Below the pieces are notes generated by a model that made no database searches, was not told where the DNA came from, and saw only the letters and a program-made list of their open reading frames with translations. This document shows positions 42,261 through 51,014 of a DNA stretch of 64,000 nucleotides, piece by piece; the first letter of the stretch is position 1; each line of letters starts with the position of its first letter. The stretch comes from Candidatus Gastranaerophilales bacterium (lineage in GTDB: Bacteria > Cyanobacteriota > Vampirovibrionia > Gastranaerophilales > Gastranaerophilaceae). The position numbers and the translations under genes are program-made. The stretch lies in assembly GCA_944323265.1 (NCBI GenBank), contig CALURX010000006.1, forward strand, positions 1-64,000, in the 5' to 3' direction.

Positions 42261-43937
42261 CTAGATTAGTCTGTTTTTTTGTAAAAGGTCAATAACGTCT
42301 TTAATTGCAGTTTTTGCGTTTTCAATAAATCCTTCTGCGTTGTCGGTTGAAAATCTTGACTGCATAACTTTTAGAATATCGGCCTGCATATATTGATAAA
42401 GAAGTGAAGATTTTACGATAGCTGATACCAATGCCGGAGAGAACATTCCTCTTGAAAGAATAGAAATCACATTATTTATTAAAAGAAGCTCTTCTTGGCT
42501 CCATGCTTTGATTTCAAAAGTAAACGGAGACGCTTCTCCGAGAATTATCGGCGTACCGTTAGAAAGTGTGCCCAGAGGAATTGTCTCGAAGCTCTGGTTT
42601 TTCATTCCTTCGATTTTGGCACCAAAAGATGTTGTGTTATAGATTTCGCTGTAGTTTAAATCCTTAATCAGCATTGCAAAATGTTGTATGAATGCAGCAT
42701 AATCATCTCTTGTTTCAACCATAGTTCCGTTTACTGATTCAACTTGTACGATATTTTTTCTTGCGTTGCTGACCGTAATTTGTGTGTCGGAGATTTTGTT
42801 CATTTTTTCTCCGGTTGAATATATTACTCCGTCTTTGAATGCCATATCAAGGCCGGAGAATATAACTTTTGCAAATCCCATCTTTACTGCGGCAACAAGA
42901 GCCATTGTGGTTGCAGAACCCCCAAACTCGTACGGTTTGATAAATTTGTTGTAGTCAGAAAGTTTTTTAACGACAAAATCATCTTCCGAAAAAGCAATAA
43001 AGTAACGCTTAAATCCTTTGTCGAACAGTGTGAAGTCGGATTTTAAATCCATTATACAATTCATTTTTTTGCAGAAGTCTTCAAGCCCGGTAAGAGTTGC
43101 GTTGATTCCGCCGGCGTCAAGGCATACCGCAAAGTCCGGAGTTACACCGTTGGCTTCCAGAAATCTTAAAACTTTATTCACTGCAAATATAACATATTTT
43201 TCTCTGTTTGCTTTAATTTTTTCAATATTTTCAGCTAAAGAAGGGCCTGCCGCGAGGATTAATGCCGTCTGGCCGGAAAATTTCCCTTCAAGGTCACTAA
43301 GCTTATACCCGATTGAATTATTGATTGTACTGATATTTTTCAGTGTGTTAATAAGCCATTTTTTCGAGTATCGTTTTATTGTGTTAACGTCGACAATTTT
43401 ACTTTTGCAGGTTTCATAAACTTTTTGAGTCAGCACAAGTAATTCTTGATTTTTTATGACTGCATAGTTTTTCAGATAAACGATTTCGACTTTGTCTTTT
43501 GTAATATAAACAGATGCAAGTTTTCTGATAAGTTCGCTTATGTCGTTATATATGAAAACCCTGCCGCTTGCTAGGTGTTCAGAGATATCGACATTTGCTA
43601 AAACAAATCTAAGAAGCTGAACATCAGGTTCATAGATAAATATTCTTGAAGGGTATGTATTAAACACTTCGTCAAGCATATATCCAAGCCCGATTCCGAA
43701 AGTGATTATAATATCGTTTGTTTCCATCGGGTGTTTAATATTTGTTCGGAGCATATCCTTGACAGCCTGGCGAGGGTTGCTTAAATCATCTAATGGAATA
43801 TCATTTTTGAGAAGAACATAGTCATTTGATGTTGACATACAGTAGGACATATGCCGGCTTGCTTCTTCTTGCGAAATTCTTTCCAGCCTGTCTTTAAGCT
43901 CTGTATTAGCTAACTGTTCTAAGTTCTTCCTAAACAT
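42261..43937 (-). CDS. Motility accessory factor-type protein (Maf, DUF115)
   Basis: 558 residues. The central DUF115/MptE-like domain is evident: ALILAAGPSLAENIEKI near 223, YVIFAVNKVLRFLEANGVTPDFAVCLDAGG and FGGSATTMALVAAVKMGFAKVIFSGLDMAF near 350. Maf proteins are glycosyltransferases that attach nonulosonic acids to flagellin; here it fits with the fliFGHI operon, though no nonulosonic-acid synthesis genes are present. SD AAGGAAG. Third gene of a four-gene minus-strand run. Confidence 0.82.
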   Translation of the reverse strand: MFRKNLEQLANTELKDRLERISQEEASRHMSYCMSTSNDYVLLKNDIPLDDLSNPRQAVKDMLRTNIKHPMETNDIIITFGIGLGYMLDEVFNTYPSRIFIYEPDVQLLRFVLANVDISEHLASGRVFIYNDISELIRKLASVYITKDKVEIVYLKNYAVIKNQELLVLTQKVYETCKSKIVDVNTIKRYSKKWLINTLKNISTINNSIGYKLSDLEGKFSGQTALILAAGPSLAENIEKIKANREKYVIFAVNKVLRFLEANGVTPDFAVCLDAGGINATLTGLEDFCKKMNCIMDLKSDFTLFDKGFKRYFIAFSEDDFVVKKLSDYNKFIKPYEFGGSATTMALVAAVKMGFAKVIFSGLDMAFKDGVIYSTGEKMNKISDTQITVSNARKNIVQVESVNGTMVETRDDYAAFIQHFAMLIKDLNYSEIYNTTSFGAKIEGMKNQSFETIPLGTLSNGTPIILGEASPFTFEIKAWSQEELLLINNVISILSRGMFSPALVSAIVKSSLLYQYMQADILKVMQSRFSTDNAEGFIENAKTAIKDVIDLLQKNRLI

Positions 43938-43994
43938 AACACTTCCTTACTCTCTTATTCCTAAGATACCACATATTTTGAATCTAAACAAGGG

Positions 43995-44885
43995 CTAATC
44001 TTCAATGCTTTTGCCGTCTCTTTCATTTACTCTGGATTCAAACTGGTGAAATATATCACTTCCGACAAGTTGTTCAAGGCGTGAACGTTTTTCAAAAAAG
44101 TTTCCCCTTGCCTTAATTTGTTCGTCCATGGCTTCACGATAAAAGGTATCCGTGATTAAAACGACTTCTTTTGAACGGTTTTGGGCATTTTGATAGTTCT
44201 TATTTCTCTGGTTAACCATTTCTGTTGTCATATCATACAGTTGTTTTGCTGTCATATAGTCATAATACATGTCAACAACTTTTTGCTGCAAATCCTCGAC
44301 TTTTCTTACAAGAATAATCATATCTGCATCTGTGACTTGTGAGTATTTGTAATTAAGCGCTTTTGTGTCCTGAGACATTATGCCGAGCGTGTTGCCGCCG
44401 ATTAGCGCTGCACTTGCAAGAACAGGGTTCCCCATTCCGGCGCCTAAGAAAGTTGACATTCCGGCGATTGTTGTAAGCACTTTTTTTACAGCGCTGGAAT
44501 CTGGCTTGTCTTTATCCGGATTAGATAATTTATATATTGCGAATTTGATTGTGTCACTTTTCATTGCGGCACCCTGCCATAGTAACGACAAGTCTTCCAT
44601 CATTTCGTTATAATCAGAATCTACTGATTGAGAAACTTCCGTTGACATTTTTTTTATGCTCAAATCAGCATAAGTAAGTCCTGTATTGAATTTTTCTTCT
44701 TTAGAAACTGTTGGTTTTACTTCGATTTTCCCATTAACATCAATTTTGTTTTCAGGAATATCAGTTGTTCCAAGCCGAAAGAACGGCTCTTTGACCGTTG
44801 TTACATCATCCAGCTGGATTTTTGCAAACGCAGGTTGAGAGAGCAGGACTAACAAAAGAAAAAGTGCGAGTTTATTTTTTGCCAC
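43995..44885 (-). CDS. Secreted helical protein, paralogue B of a tandem pair
   Basis: 296 residues from a GTG at 44885, chosen because GGAGG lies 5 nt upstream and a signal peptide follows directly (VAKNKLALFLLLVLLSQPAFA). The mature part shares with the upstream gene a DLSLLWQGAAMKSDTIKFAIYKLSNPD block, a Gly/Ala-rich hydrophobic segment and a long helix (EDLQQKVVDMYYDYMTAKQLYDM). Its start overlaps the upstream gene's end by 14 nt. It is probably a periplasmic coiled-coil protein; function unknown. Confidence 0.7.
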   Translation of the reverse strand: MAKNKLALFLLLVLLSQPAFAKIQLDDVTTVKEPFFRLGTTDIPENKIDVNGKIEVKPTVSKEEKFNTGLTYADLSIKKMSTEVSQSVDSDYNEMMEDLSLLWQGAAMKSDTIKFAIYKLSNPDKDKPDSSAVKKVLTTIAGMSTFLGAGMGNPVLASAALIGGNTLGIMSQDTKALNYKYSQVTDADMIILVRKVEDLQQKVVDMYYDYMTAKQLYDMTTEMVNQRNKNYQNAQNRSKEVVLITDTFYREAMDEQIKARGNFFEKRSRLEQLVGSDIFHQFESRVNERDGKSIED

Positions 44886-45738
44886 CTGAACCTCCCTTCT
44901 TATCGTCTTTTTTATTTCCCGGAGCTTTATACAAAACAGAATTGAAGTCATATTGATAAAGCTCAAGCGAATCTACAGTCTTTTTACCGGCAAGCCTCTG
45001 GAGCTGGATATGGTATTTTTTTGCTGCCTGTTCAAGGTTAAACTCCTGAATCCTCATTGAATCATAAAGAGAAGATGAGATTGCTATTTCCAAAACGTTT
45101 GTACTTTCAAGAGCTTTGGAATAATTTCTGCTGTATAAAATCATTCTTGAGCGAGTATCTTTGAGCTGTGTGAGCGTATTTTTATAGTTATAATAGGAGC
45201 TTATCAAAGTATCTTGCAGCTCTTCAATCATGCTTGCAAGTTCAATAAGCTCGGTATCAGTGAGCGGAGTTTCCTGAGGAACATTTTTTCTGTTCAGAAG
45301 CCCCTGTGCAAGTCTTCCTGCTGAAAAAGCAGAGGTCTGAATTGCATAATCCGCTCCCATAAGGCTCGGTACAAAAGATGCTCCGGCAACAATTGCAGAT
45401 AAAGTTTTTGCCATCAAAGATGAATGAATTCTGCGTTGAGATTCCGGAGTGGCAAGCTTTTTGAGCGCAAAGCCGATTACCTGATTATTTTCAACAGTAC
45501 CTTTCCAGAGCGCTTCCAGATCTTTGATATCATGGTCTTTCTGCTCTTCAATGATTTGGGCTAAATCTTCCGAATCATTGACAAGAAGAGAACCCTGCAA
45601 GGGTTTGGTTGTTTTATTTATTTCCAGTGCAGGTTTTTCGACGCTGTTTTTGTCCAGTGTCACAATGTCGTCATTTGCTGCCAGAACCGGCGGCAGGCAC
45701 AATGATACAGCTATTATTCCCAAAAGAATCCTCTTCAT
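44872..45738 (-). CDS. Secreted helical protein, paralogue A of a tandem pair
   Basis: 288 residues from the ATG at 45738, which gives a clean signal peptide (MKRILLGIIAVSLCLPPVLAAND); an earlier in-frame ATG would add 12 residues that disrupt it. It shares with the downstream gene the DLEALWKGTVENNQVIGFALKKLATPE block, a hydrophobic Gly/Ala-rich segment (about 115-150) and a helix with ELQDTLISSYYNYKNTLTQLKD. The C-terminus is Lys/Gly-rich. It heads the operon that includes maf. Confidence 0.7.
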   Translation of the reverse strand: MKRILLGIIAVSLCLPPVLAANDDIVTLDKNSVEKPALEINKTTKPLQGSLLVNDSEDLAQIIEEQKDHDIKDLEALWKGTVENNQVIGFALKKLATPESQRRIHSSLMAKTLSAIVAGASFVPSLMGADYAIQTSAFSAGRLAQGLLNRKNVPQETPLTDTELIELASMIEELQDTLISSYYNYKNTLTQLKDTRSRMILYSRNYSKALESTNVLEIAISSSLYDSMRIQEFNLEQAAKKYHIQLQRLAGKKTVDSLELYQYDFNSVLYKAPGNKKDDKKGGSGGKK

Positions 45739-45744
45739 AATAAA

Positions 45745-45750
45745 TTTATA
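45745..45750 (-). promoter_or_regulatory. -10 box 6 nt before paralogue A
   Basis: TATAAA on the minus strand ends 6 nt before the ATG at 45738; no SD. It supports the shorter start. Confidence 0.45.
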
Positions 45751-45911
45751 CCCCAAATGGAGGAGAAAAATCAACTTAAGAATATATCAAAGCTTGTGAA
45801 AATCGAATATTAGTAAGAGCCATTACCCACCTGGGGAATTGTTATTTTTTTAATTTACTACATAATGTGTTTAGAAGTGTATGAGTTAGTTATTAAGTAA
45901 AAGAAGGGCGT

Positions 45912-46733
45912 ATGATAAAGGATATAAATATAAAAGATTTAGAGCTTGGATACCGCAAGATAACTACTATGAGAAAACTGCTCGCAGTAGAAGGCGTTGA
46001 CTGCACTGCAGAAGATTTGCAAAAAATGGTCGACTTTCACTCGAAAATAAATCTTATATGGCTTCTTAACCTTATTTATTACATAAGAAATATGCCTAAA
46101 CCGATTAAAACGTATCTGGATAAGTTTGATTGGGAAAAAGACTTTCCAAAACAAATTCAGAAGTTCAAGCAAAAGCTCCAGGATAATGATATTTTCAATC
46201 GCTATGACCATTTTATATTTTTTGATATAGGAATTGAGGCGACTAAAAATATCAGCAGAGAAGCCTGGTACGAAAACGCAGATGACATTAGAACCCAGAT
46301 GGTCTCAATAAGACAGACAATGCAGATTTTGATTTATAACATTACTCAGGATTTTTATAATCAGAACATAAGTTTTCAGCACGAAGATATAATCTATAAT
46401 CTTCCGCTATTATACCGCTGGATACAAGAGAATTTATCTAAGCCTATAGAAACGCTTACGGATGATGAGTGTGAACTTATTGCGTGTTATATGTCAGGCT
46501 CCGGTGATGAATTGGAGATTGCACAAAGTTATATCAAGGCAAAGGAATCCCCGATACTTGATTCTGTTTTTGAGACGATTGCCCAAAAATTTCACGTCAA
46601 AAATATTCTGCAGGTTATATTCAGAATTCTTTTATTAAAACCTTACCTGCTTGCAAATATAAGCTTTCCTGATATTGCAAAAGAAATAAAAGAGACAAAA
46701 TACGACGAGGCTAACAGCAAGGTTTTAGTTTAG
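45912..46733 (+). CDS. Cytoplasmic helical protein of unknown function
   Basis: 273 residues, no signal or membrane segment, strongly helical and rich in Lys, Ile, Asn and aromatic residues (FNRYDHFIFFDIGIEAT, MQILIYNITQDFYNQ). AAGGG lies just before the ATG. Its stop touches that of the convergent TPR gene. I recognise no family. Confidence 0.6.
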   Translation: MIKDINIKDLELGYRKITTMRKLLAVEGVDCTAEDLQKMVDFHSKINLIWLLNLIYYIRNMPKPIKTYLDKFDWEKDFPKQIQKFKQKLQDNDIFNRYDHFIFFDIGIEATKNISREAWYENADDIRTQMVSIRQTMQILIYNITQDFYNQNISFQHEDIIYNLPLLYRWIQENLSKPIETLTDDECELIACYMSGSGDELEIAQSYIKAKESPILDSVFETIAQKFHVKNILQVIFRILLLKPYLLANISFPDIAKEIKETKYDEANSKVLV

Positions 46734-47666
46734 CTATTTAATATATTTCTGCTGTATTAGTTTTTTTAAAGCTTTTGCGTTAACTGCCTGTGGTTCAAGC
46801 TCTATTATCTTATCGAGATTCTTGATAGCATTTTCGTACTGACCTAAATCCTTTTGAATTACGGCTATAGCAAAATAAGCATCAATGAATTCTGAATCCA
46901 ATGCAACTGCTGCGACAAAATCATCTAATGCGTGTTTTTTGTCTGTTTTTAATAATAGCTGGCCGCGGTTGTAGTAAGCATCAATCATATTCTTGTCGCA
47001 CTCGATTGCTTTTGTGTAGTTATCAAATGCCTTATCTGTATTTCCCAGGTTGTGATAGGCGATTCCAAGGTAAAAATAAGCAAGCGCTGATTTGTCATTA
47101 AATTTCAAGACTTCGTTAAGACTTCTTACGCCGTCGCAGAAGTTACCTTGGTTAATGTCTGTGATACCGAGGCTAAGGTAAAATTTTTCACTGAAATCTT
47201 TGTCGTCTTCAAGACATACATCAAGAAACAGTCTGGCTTTATTGTCGATTGCCATCTGGAATTTAGGGTTCAAAAGAATTGCCTTGTTGTAATCCTTGAG
47301 CGCACCTTCGTAATCCTGTTTTTTATACTTAGTATATCCGCGGTTGTTGTAAGCTAAGGCGCATTTTGAATCAAGCTCAATCGCCCTGTCATAATCTTCC
47401 AATGAGCCGTCGTAATCTTGAAGCTCATTTTTTACAAGACCGCGGTTAATGTAAGCGTCCAAAAATTCCGGATTGTACTCCAGAGCCTTTGTATAAAGCT
47501 CCTCTTTCTGCTCCAGATTCTCTGTTATCAAAGCCAGATAAAAATAATATTCATCACGGCAGTTGAGACGCTTTAAGTCGTTTTCTATATACTTTCTTGC
47601 TGAATCATAATCATTGGCGTTCAGACAGTTGGAAATCTTTTTAATTACTTTGTTCTTATCTTTCAT
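46734..47666 (-). CDS. TPR-repeat protein
   Basis: 310 residues made almost wholly of 34-residue tetratricopeptide repeats (DAYINRGLVKNELQDYDGSLEDYDRAIELD, ALAYNNRGYTKYKKQDYEGALKDYNKAI and five or more others, the later ones with AYFYLGIAYHNLGNTDKAF). No signal peptide. Protein-interaction scaffold with unknown partner. A -10 box ends 6 nt before its ATG. Confidence 0.9.
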   Translation of the reverse strand: MKDKNKVIKKISNCLNANDYDSARKYIENDLKRLNCRDEYYFYLALITENLEQKEELYTKALEYNPEFLDAYINRGLVKNELQDYDGSLEDYDRAIELDSKCALAYNNRGYTKYKKQDYEGALKDYNKAILLNPKFQMAIDNKARLFLDVCLEDDKDFSEKFYLSLGITDINQGNFCDGVRSLNEVLKFNDKSALAYFYLGIAYHNLGNTDKAFDNYTKAIECDKNMIDAYYNRGQLLLKTDKKHALDDFVAAVALDSEFIDAYFAIAVIQKDLGQYENAIKNLDKIIELEPQAVNAKALKKLIQQKYIK

Positions 47667-47672
47667 AAACCT

Positions 47673-47681
47673 ATTTTAACA
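47673..47681 (-). promoter_or_regulatory. Extended -10 box 6 nt before TPR gene
   Basis: On the minus strand TGT plus TAAAAT (47673-47678) ends 6 nt before the ATG at 47666; no SD. Confidence 0.45.
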
Positions 47682-47723
47682 TATCCTTGAGAATTTTATT
47701 ATTCTGCTTAAAGGTTAAATTGA

Positions 47724-47745
47724 GGGCGGGAATTTATTCCCGCCC
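47724..47745 (-). terminator. Terminator hairpin of the SIMPL gene
   Basis: A perfect 9-bp GC-rich hairpin GGGCGGGAA/TTCCCGCCC with a 4-nt loop, 7 nt after the minus-strand stop; the T-run downstream is weak. Confidence 0.65.
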
Positions 47746-47751
47746 GATAAT

Positions 47752-48498
47752 TTATTTTACAAAAAAGCTTGCATTTACATTTGCATTAATTTTTACAACG
47801 CCTTTTGAAATCGTTGTCGGAGAAGACCCTGCAGCGTCTTCCGCAACAGCGCTCAACATATTTTTGGCCATATACATTCTTGGTACTCCGTAGTTGTTTG
47901 CACTACAGCTTACGTCAAAGCTTCTTACGCCGTCAACAGATGTAGAAAGAGTTTTGGCAATAACTCCCGCTCTTGTCTGTGCCTTTTTAGCTGCAATCCC
48001 TATTAAGTCATTACATTGAGATTCGTAGTTAGAAACTGAGAATGTCAAATTGTCTACATTAGTAGCTCCTGCAGCGATTGCCTTATCTATCATATCGCCG
48101 ACTTTATCAATAGATTTTGTATGAACGATTACTCTGTTTGAAACTTCATACTTATCAAGATTTCTCTTGCTTCCTGAATATGTATAAATCGGAGATGCGC
48201 TGTAATCAGCTGTCTTGATGTAATCTCCGTTTACAGGGGAAATCATTGATTTTAATGCGCCGTAAACTTTATCTGATGCTTCTTTGTTCATCTGAGTTGC
48301 CTTTTGCATTGATTTAGTATCGGAAGTTTGTACTGCAAAAGAAATTTCTGCAACATCAGGAGCAATCTCTGTGTTAGCAGATGTGTTTACAGAGATGTAT
48401 CCTCTTTCAGGACTTGTTTGAACTACTGCCTGTGATGAGAGCGACGCGCATCCTGCAAACAAGCTTAATACTGTAATTGCGATTAATGTTTTTTTCAT
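47752..48498 (-). CDS. SIMPL-domain (DUF541) lipoprotein
   Basis: 248 residues. The signal peptide ends in a lipobox (LSLFAGC, Cys17), so it is a predicted lipoprotein. The rest is a SIMPL domain: GYISVNTSANTEIAPDVAEISFAVQTSD at the start, then the pattern MNKEASDKVYGALKSM, YEVSNRVIVHTKSIDKVGDMIDKAIAAGATNVDNLTFSVSN. Family members sit in the periplasm with poorly known, stress-related roles. A strong AGGAGGA SD. Confidence 0.88.
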   Translation of the reverse strand: MKKTLIAITVLSLFAGCASLSSQAVVQTSPERGYISVNTSANTEIAPDVAEISFAVQTSDTKSMQKATQMNKEASDKVYGALKSMISPVNGDYIKTADYSASPIYTYSGSKRNLDKYEVSNRVIVHTKSIDKVGDMIDKAIAAGATNVDNLTFSVSNYESQCNDLIGIAAKKAQTRAGVIAKTLSTSVDGVRSFDVSCSANNYGVPRMYMAKNMLSAVAEDAAGSSPTTISKGVVKINANVNASFFVK

Positions 48499-48570
48499 AT
48501 TTCCTCCTACAAATTACCTTTCTCATTATACTACATAATATAAACGATTCTGATTTTAAATTGTTCATTT

Positions 48571-48576
48571 TATAAT
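48571..48576 (+). promoter_or_regulatory. -10 box 5 nt before alcohol dehydrogenase gene
   Basis: A perfect TATAAT ends 5 nt before the ATG at 48582 (8 nt before a second ATG at 48585); no SD. Confidence 0.5.
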
Positions 48577-48581
48577 AAAAA

Positions 48582-49685
48582 ATGATGAAAGCTCTTATTT
48601 GGAACAAAAGTAAAATAGAATTAACAGAGCGTGAATATCCTGCCTTACAGGATTCAAGAGACGCGATTGTAAAGGTCAAACTTTCATCAATTTGCACGAG
48701 TGATTTGCATATTATAAAAGGTTTTGTGCCGAATGCAAAGGAAGGTACTGTTTTAGGCCACGAGTTTGTTGGAGAAATTGTCGAGCTCGGAGACGGTGTT
48801 AAGAATCTGAAAGTCGGCGACAGAGTCAGCGCAAACTGCGAAACCTTCTGCGGAGAATGTTATTTTTGCAGGCATGGGTTTATTAATAATTGCGAAAAAG
48901 GCGGCTGGAAGCTCGGATGTTCGATTGACGGATGTCAGGCAGAATACGTAAGGGTACCCTTTGCGGACTGCGGGCTGACCAAAATTCCCGATAATGTGAC
49001 TTATGAAAATGCACTGTTTGTCGGTGATATTCTATCAAGCGGGTATTTTGGGGTTGAACTCTGTGAACTTAAAGCGGGGGAAACTCTTGCCGTAATAGGG
49101 GCTGGGCCTGTCGGTCTGTGTTCAATGGCTTGTGCTAAACTCTTTTCGCCCTCAAAGATTATTGCAATAGATACTGACAAATTCAGGCTGGATTTGGCAA
49201 AAAGGCTCGGTCTTGCTGATTACACACTCAACCCTGCCGAATGTGATATTGAAAAAGAGGTTAAGTCTCTCACCCAAACCCGCGGGGCAGACAAGGTCAT
49301 CGACGCCGGCGGGGGTAAATGTATTGGGCTGGATGGCGGGACTACTGGTTTGGCTTTTTCAAAGTCTATAGATTATGCCACACAGACAGGTTCTTTTGAG
49401 ATGGCGTGGAGAATTGCGCGCCCTAATGCAATTATTGCCTTGGTTGCGATGTATGAAGAAGACCAGATTCTTCCGCTTCCTAAAATGTATGGTAAAAATC
49501 TTATCTTCAAAACAGGGGGAGTTGATGCTGTTCACTGCAGGGAATTACTAAACCTGATTAGCGAGGGTAAACTAAACACAGACTTTTTAATTACGCACAA
49601 ATTCCCGCTCGAAGATATTCTTGAAGCGTATAACACTTTTGAAAATAAATCCGATAATTGCCTTAAAATTGCAGTTACTTATTAG
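48582..49685 (+). CDS. Zinc-dependent alcohol dehydrogenase (MDR family)
   Basis: 367 residues. Catalytic zinc residues: Cys38 (SSICTSDLH) and GHEFVGEI near 62; structural zinc cysteines in CETFCGECYFCRHGFINNC near 90-108; NAD(P)-binding GAGPVGLCSMACAKLF near 172 and the acidic end AIDTD. The middle YATQTGSFEMAWRIARPNAII pattern resembles secondary alcohol or sorbitol-type dehydrogenases. Substrate unknown. Confidence 0.9.
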   Translation: MMKALIWNKSKIELTEREYPALQDSRDAIVKVKLSSICTSDLHIIKGFVPNAKEGTVLGHEFVGEIVELGDGVKNLKVGDRVSANCETFCGECYFCRHGFINNCEKGGWKLGCSIDGCQAEYVRVPFADCGLTKIPDNVTYENALFVGDILSSGYFGVELCELKAGETLAVIGAGPVGLCSMACAKLFSPSKIIAIDTDKFRLDLAKRLGLADYTLNPAECDIEKEVKSLTQTRGADKVIDAGGGKCIGLDGGTTGLAFSKSIDYATQTGSFEMAWRIARPNAIIALVAMYEEDQILPLPKMYGKNLIFKTGGVDAVHCRELLNLISEGKLNTDFLITHKFPLEDILEAYNTFENKSDNCLKIAVTY

Positions 49686-49712
49686 TATTTCTTTATGATA
49701 AAATTTTAAATT

Positions 49713-51014
49713 ATGAAGAAGCTGCTTTGTTTGGGAATATTTTTCGCCGTTATTCAAGCCTCGGCATTCGGAATTGAGAATGTAAAAAAGGTTTATTTGA
49801 ACGAGGCAATTGATGCGGCTTTAAAGAACAATATTGACCTGCAGGCAGCGCAAATTGAGATTAATATCGCAAAAAATAATATCAAAGCAGCAAACCGCCT
49901 TCAAAACCCATCTCTTGATGTGTATTATTTTATGGGAGCCGCGGGGAGAGGCGAGCCGCGCCAGATTGGAGCAAGCCAGAATATTGAGATTGCAAAAAGA
50001 AGCGCGAGAAAAAAGCTTGCGGAATCTAACTTAGAGCTTGTGGAAAAAAATGTCGATTATACAACATTTGATTTGAAAATGGATGTAAGAGAAGCGTATA
50101 TAAATCTTGTTGCTGCAAAATCTATTCTTGAAACCTTGAGCCAGCAGCAGGAATTGCAGGAGGAGCTTCTTGAAATTGCAAAAAACAGGGTTAAATCTCA
50201 TCAGGCGCCGGATATTGACGTAATACAGGCGGAAATTGCTCTTAACCAGATTATCACGCAGGTTAATACCGCAAGGGTTAACGTTAAAAGTGCGCTTACT
50301 AATTTTAATAAGATGATAAATGACCCGAATGATATAGTATATGACAGTAAGGATAATATTTTTTCGGAGGAAAACAACTTTGCGGAGATGATGACACCGC
50401 CTCCTGATTTTCAGTTTCCGCCGTTTTCTCTTATTCTGAAAAGTGCTTTAAATAATCGTTATGACATAAAAATCGTGAAGCAGGAAATTGATTTGGCAGA
50501 GAAAAATCTGACTGTTGTTGCGCGTCAAAGAATTCCCGATATAGAACTTATGGGAGGATACGGCTACATACCAGGCTCTTATGCTGATAACGGGAATTTT
50601 AATAACGGAGCTTACGCAGGAGCAAGCCTTGTAAACATTCCGCTTTTTTACAACTACTCGCCTGAAATTCAAAACGCGGCTTTAAAACTTAAGCAGGCGG
50701 AATTAAAGTATGCTTCCGTAAAAAATAAAGCCGTAAAAGACGTAAGTGCAGCCTACGAAAGATTTTTAACAGCTGCAGAAAACCTTAACCACTATGAATC
50801 CAAAATTGTTAAGGGCTCAGAGGAGTTGATTAATACTTCAAAAGACAGCTACGAAGCGGGAAAATCGGACATTACCGCTTTGATTGTTATGAAACAATCT
50901 TATAAATCTATAATTATCGGCTATGCTCAGGCGCTTGCCGAGTATTATAACAGCTGGACAAACTTTTTGAGGGAAGTTAACGACGAAGAATTTGACCTTG
51001 TAGAGGATATATAA
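49713..51014 (+). CDS. TolC-type outer-membrane efflux channel protein
   Basis: 433 residues with a signal peptide (MKKLLCLGIFFAVIQASAFG). Two OEP repeats are visible, each starting with a long coiled helix (AIDAALKNNIDLQAAQIEINIAKNNIKAANRLQNPSLDV; then SALNNRYDIKIVKQEIDLAEKNLTVVARQRIPDIELMGGYGY) and ending with a second helix. This is the RND/TolC family CusC-like type. No membrane-fusion or pump subunit is adjacent. The next gene starts 1 nt after its stop. Confidence 0.88.
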   Translation: MKKLLCLGIFFAVIQASAFGIENVKKVYLNEAIDAALKNNIDLQAAQIEINIAKNNIKAANRLQNPSLDVYYFMGAAGRGEPRQIGASQNIEIAKRSARKKLAESNLELVEKNVDYTTFDLKMDVREAYINLVAAKSILETLSQQQELQEELLEIAKNRVKSHQAPDIDVIQAEIALNQIITQVNTARVNVKSALTNFNKMINDPNDIVYDSKDNIFSEENNFAEMMTPPPDFQFPPFSLILKSALNNRYDIKIVKQEIDLAEKNLTVVARQRIPDIELMGGYGYIPGSYADNGNFNNGAYAGASLVNIPLFYNYSPEIQNAALKLKQAELKYASVKNKAVKDVSAAYERFLTAAENLNHYESKIVKGSEELINTSKDSYEAGKSDITALIVMKQSYKSIIIGYAQALAEYYNSWTNFLREVNDEEFDLVEDI

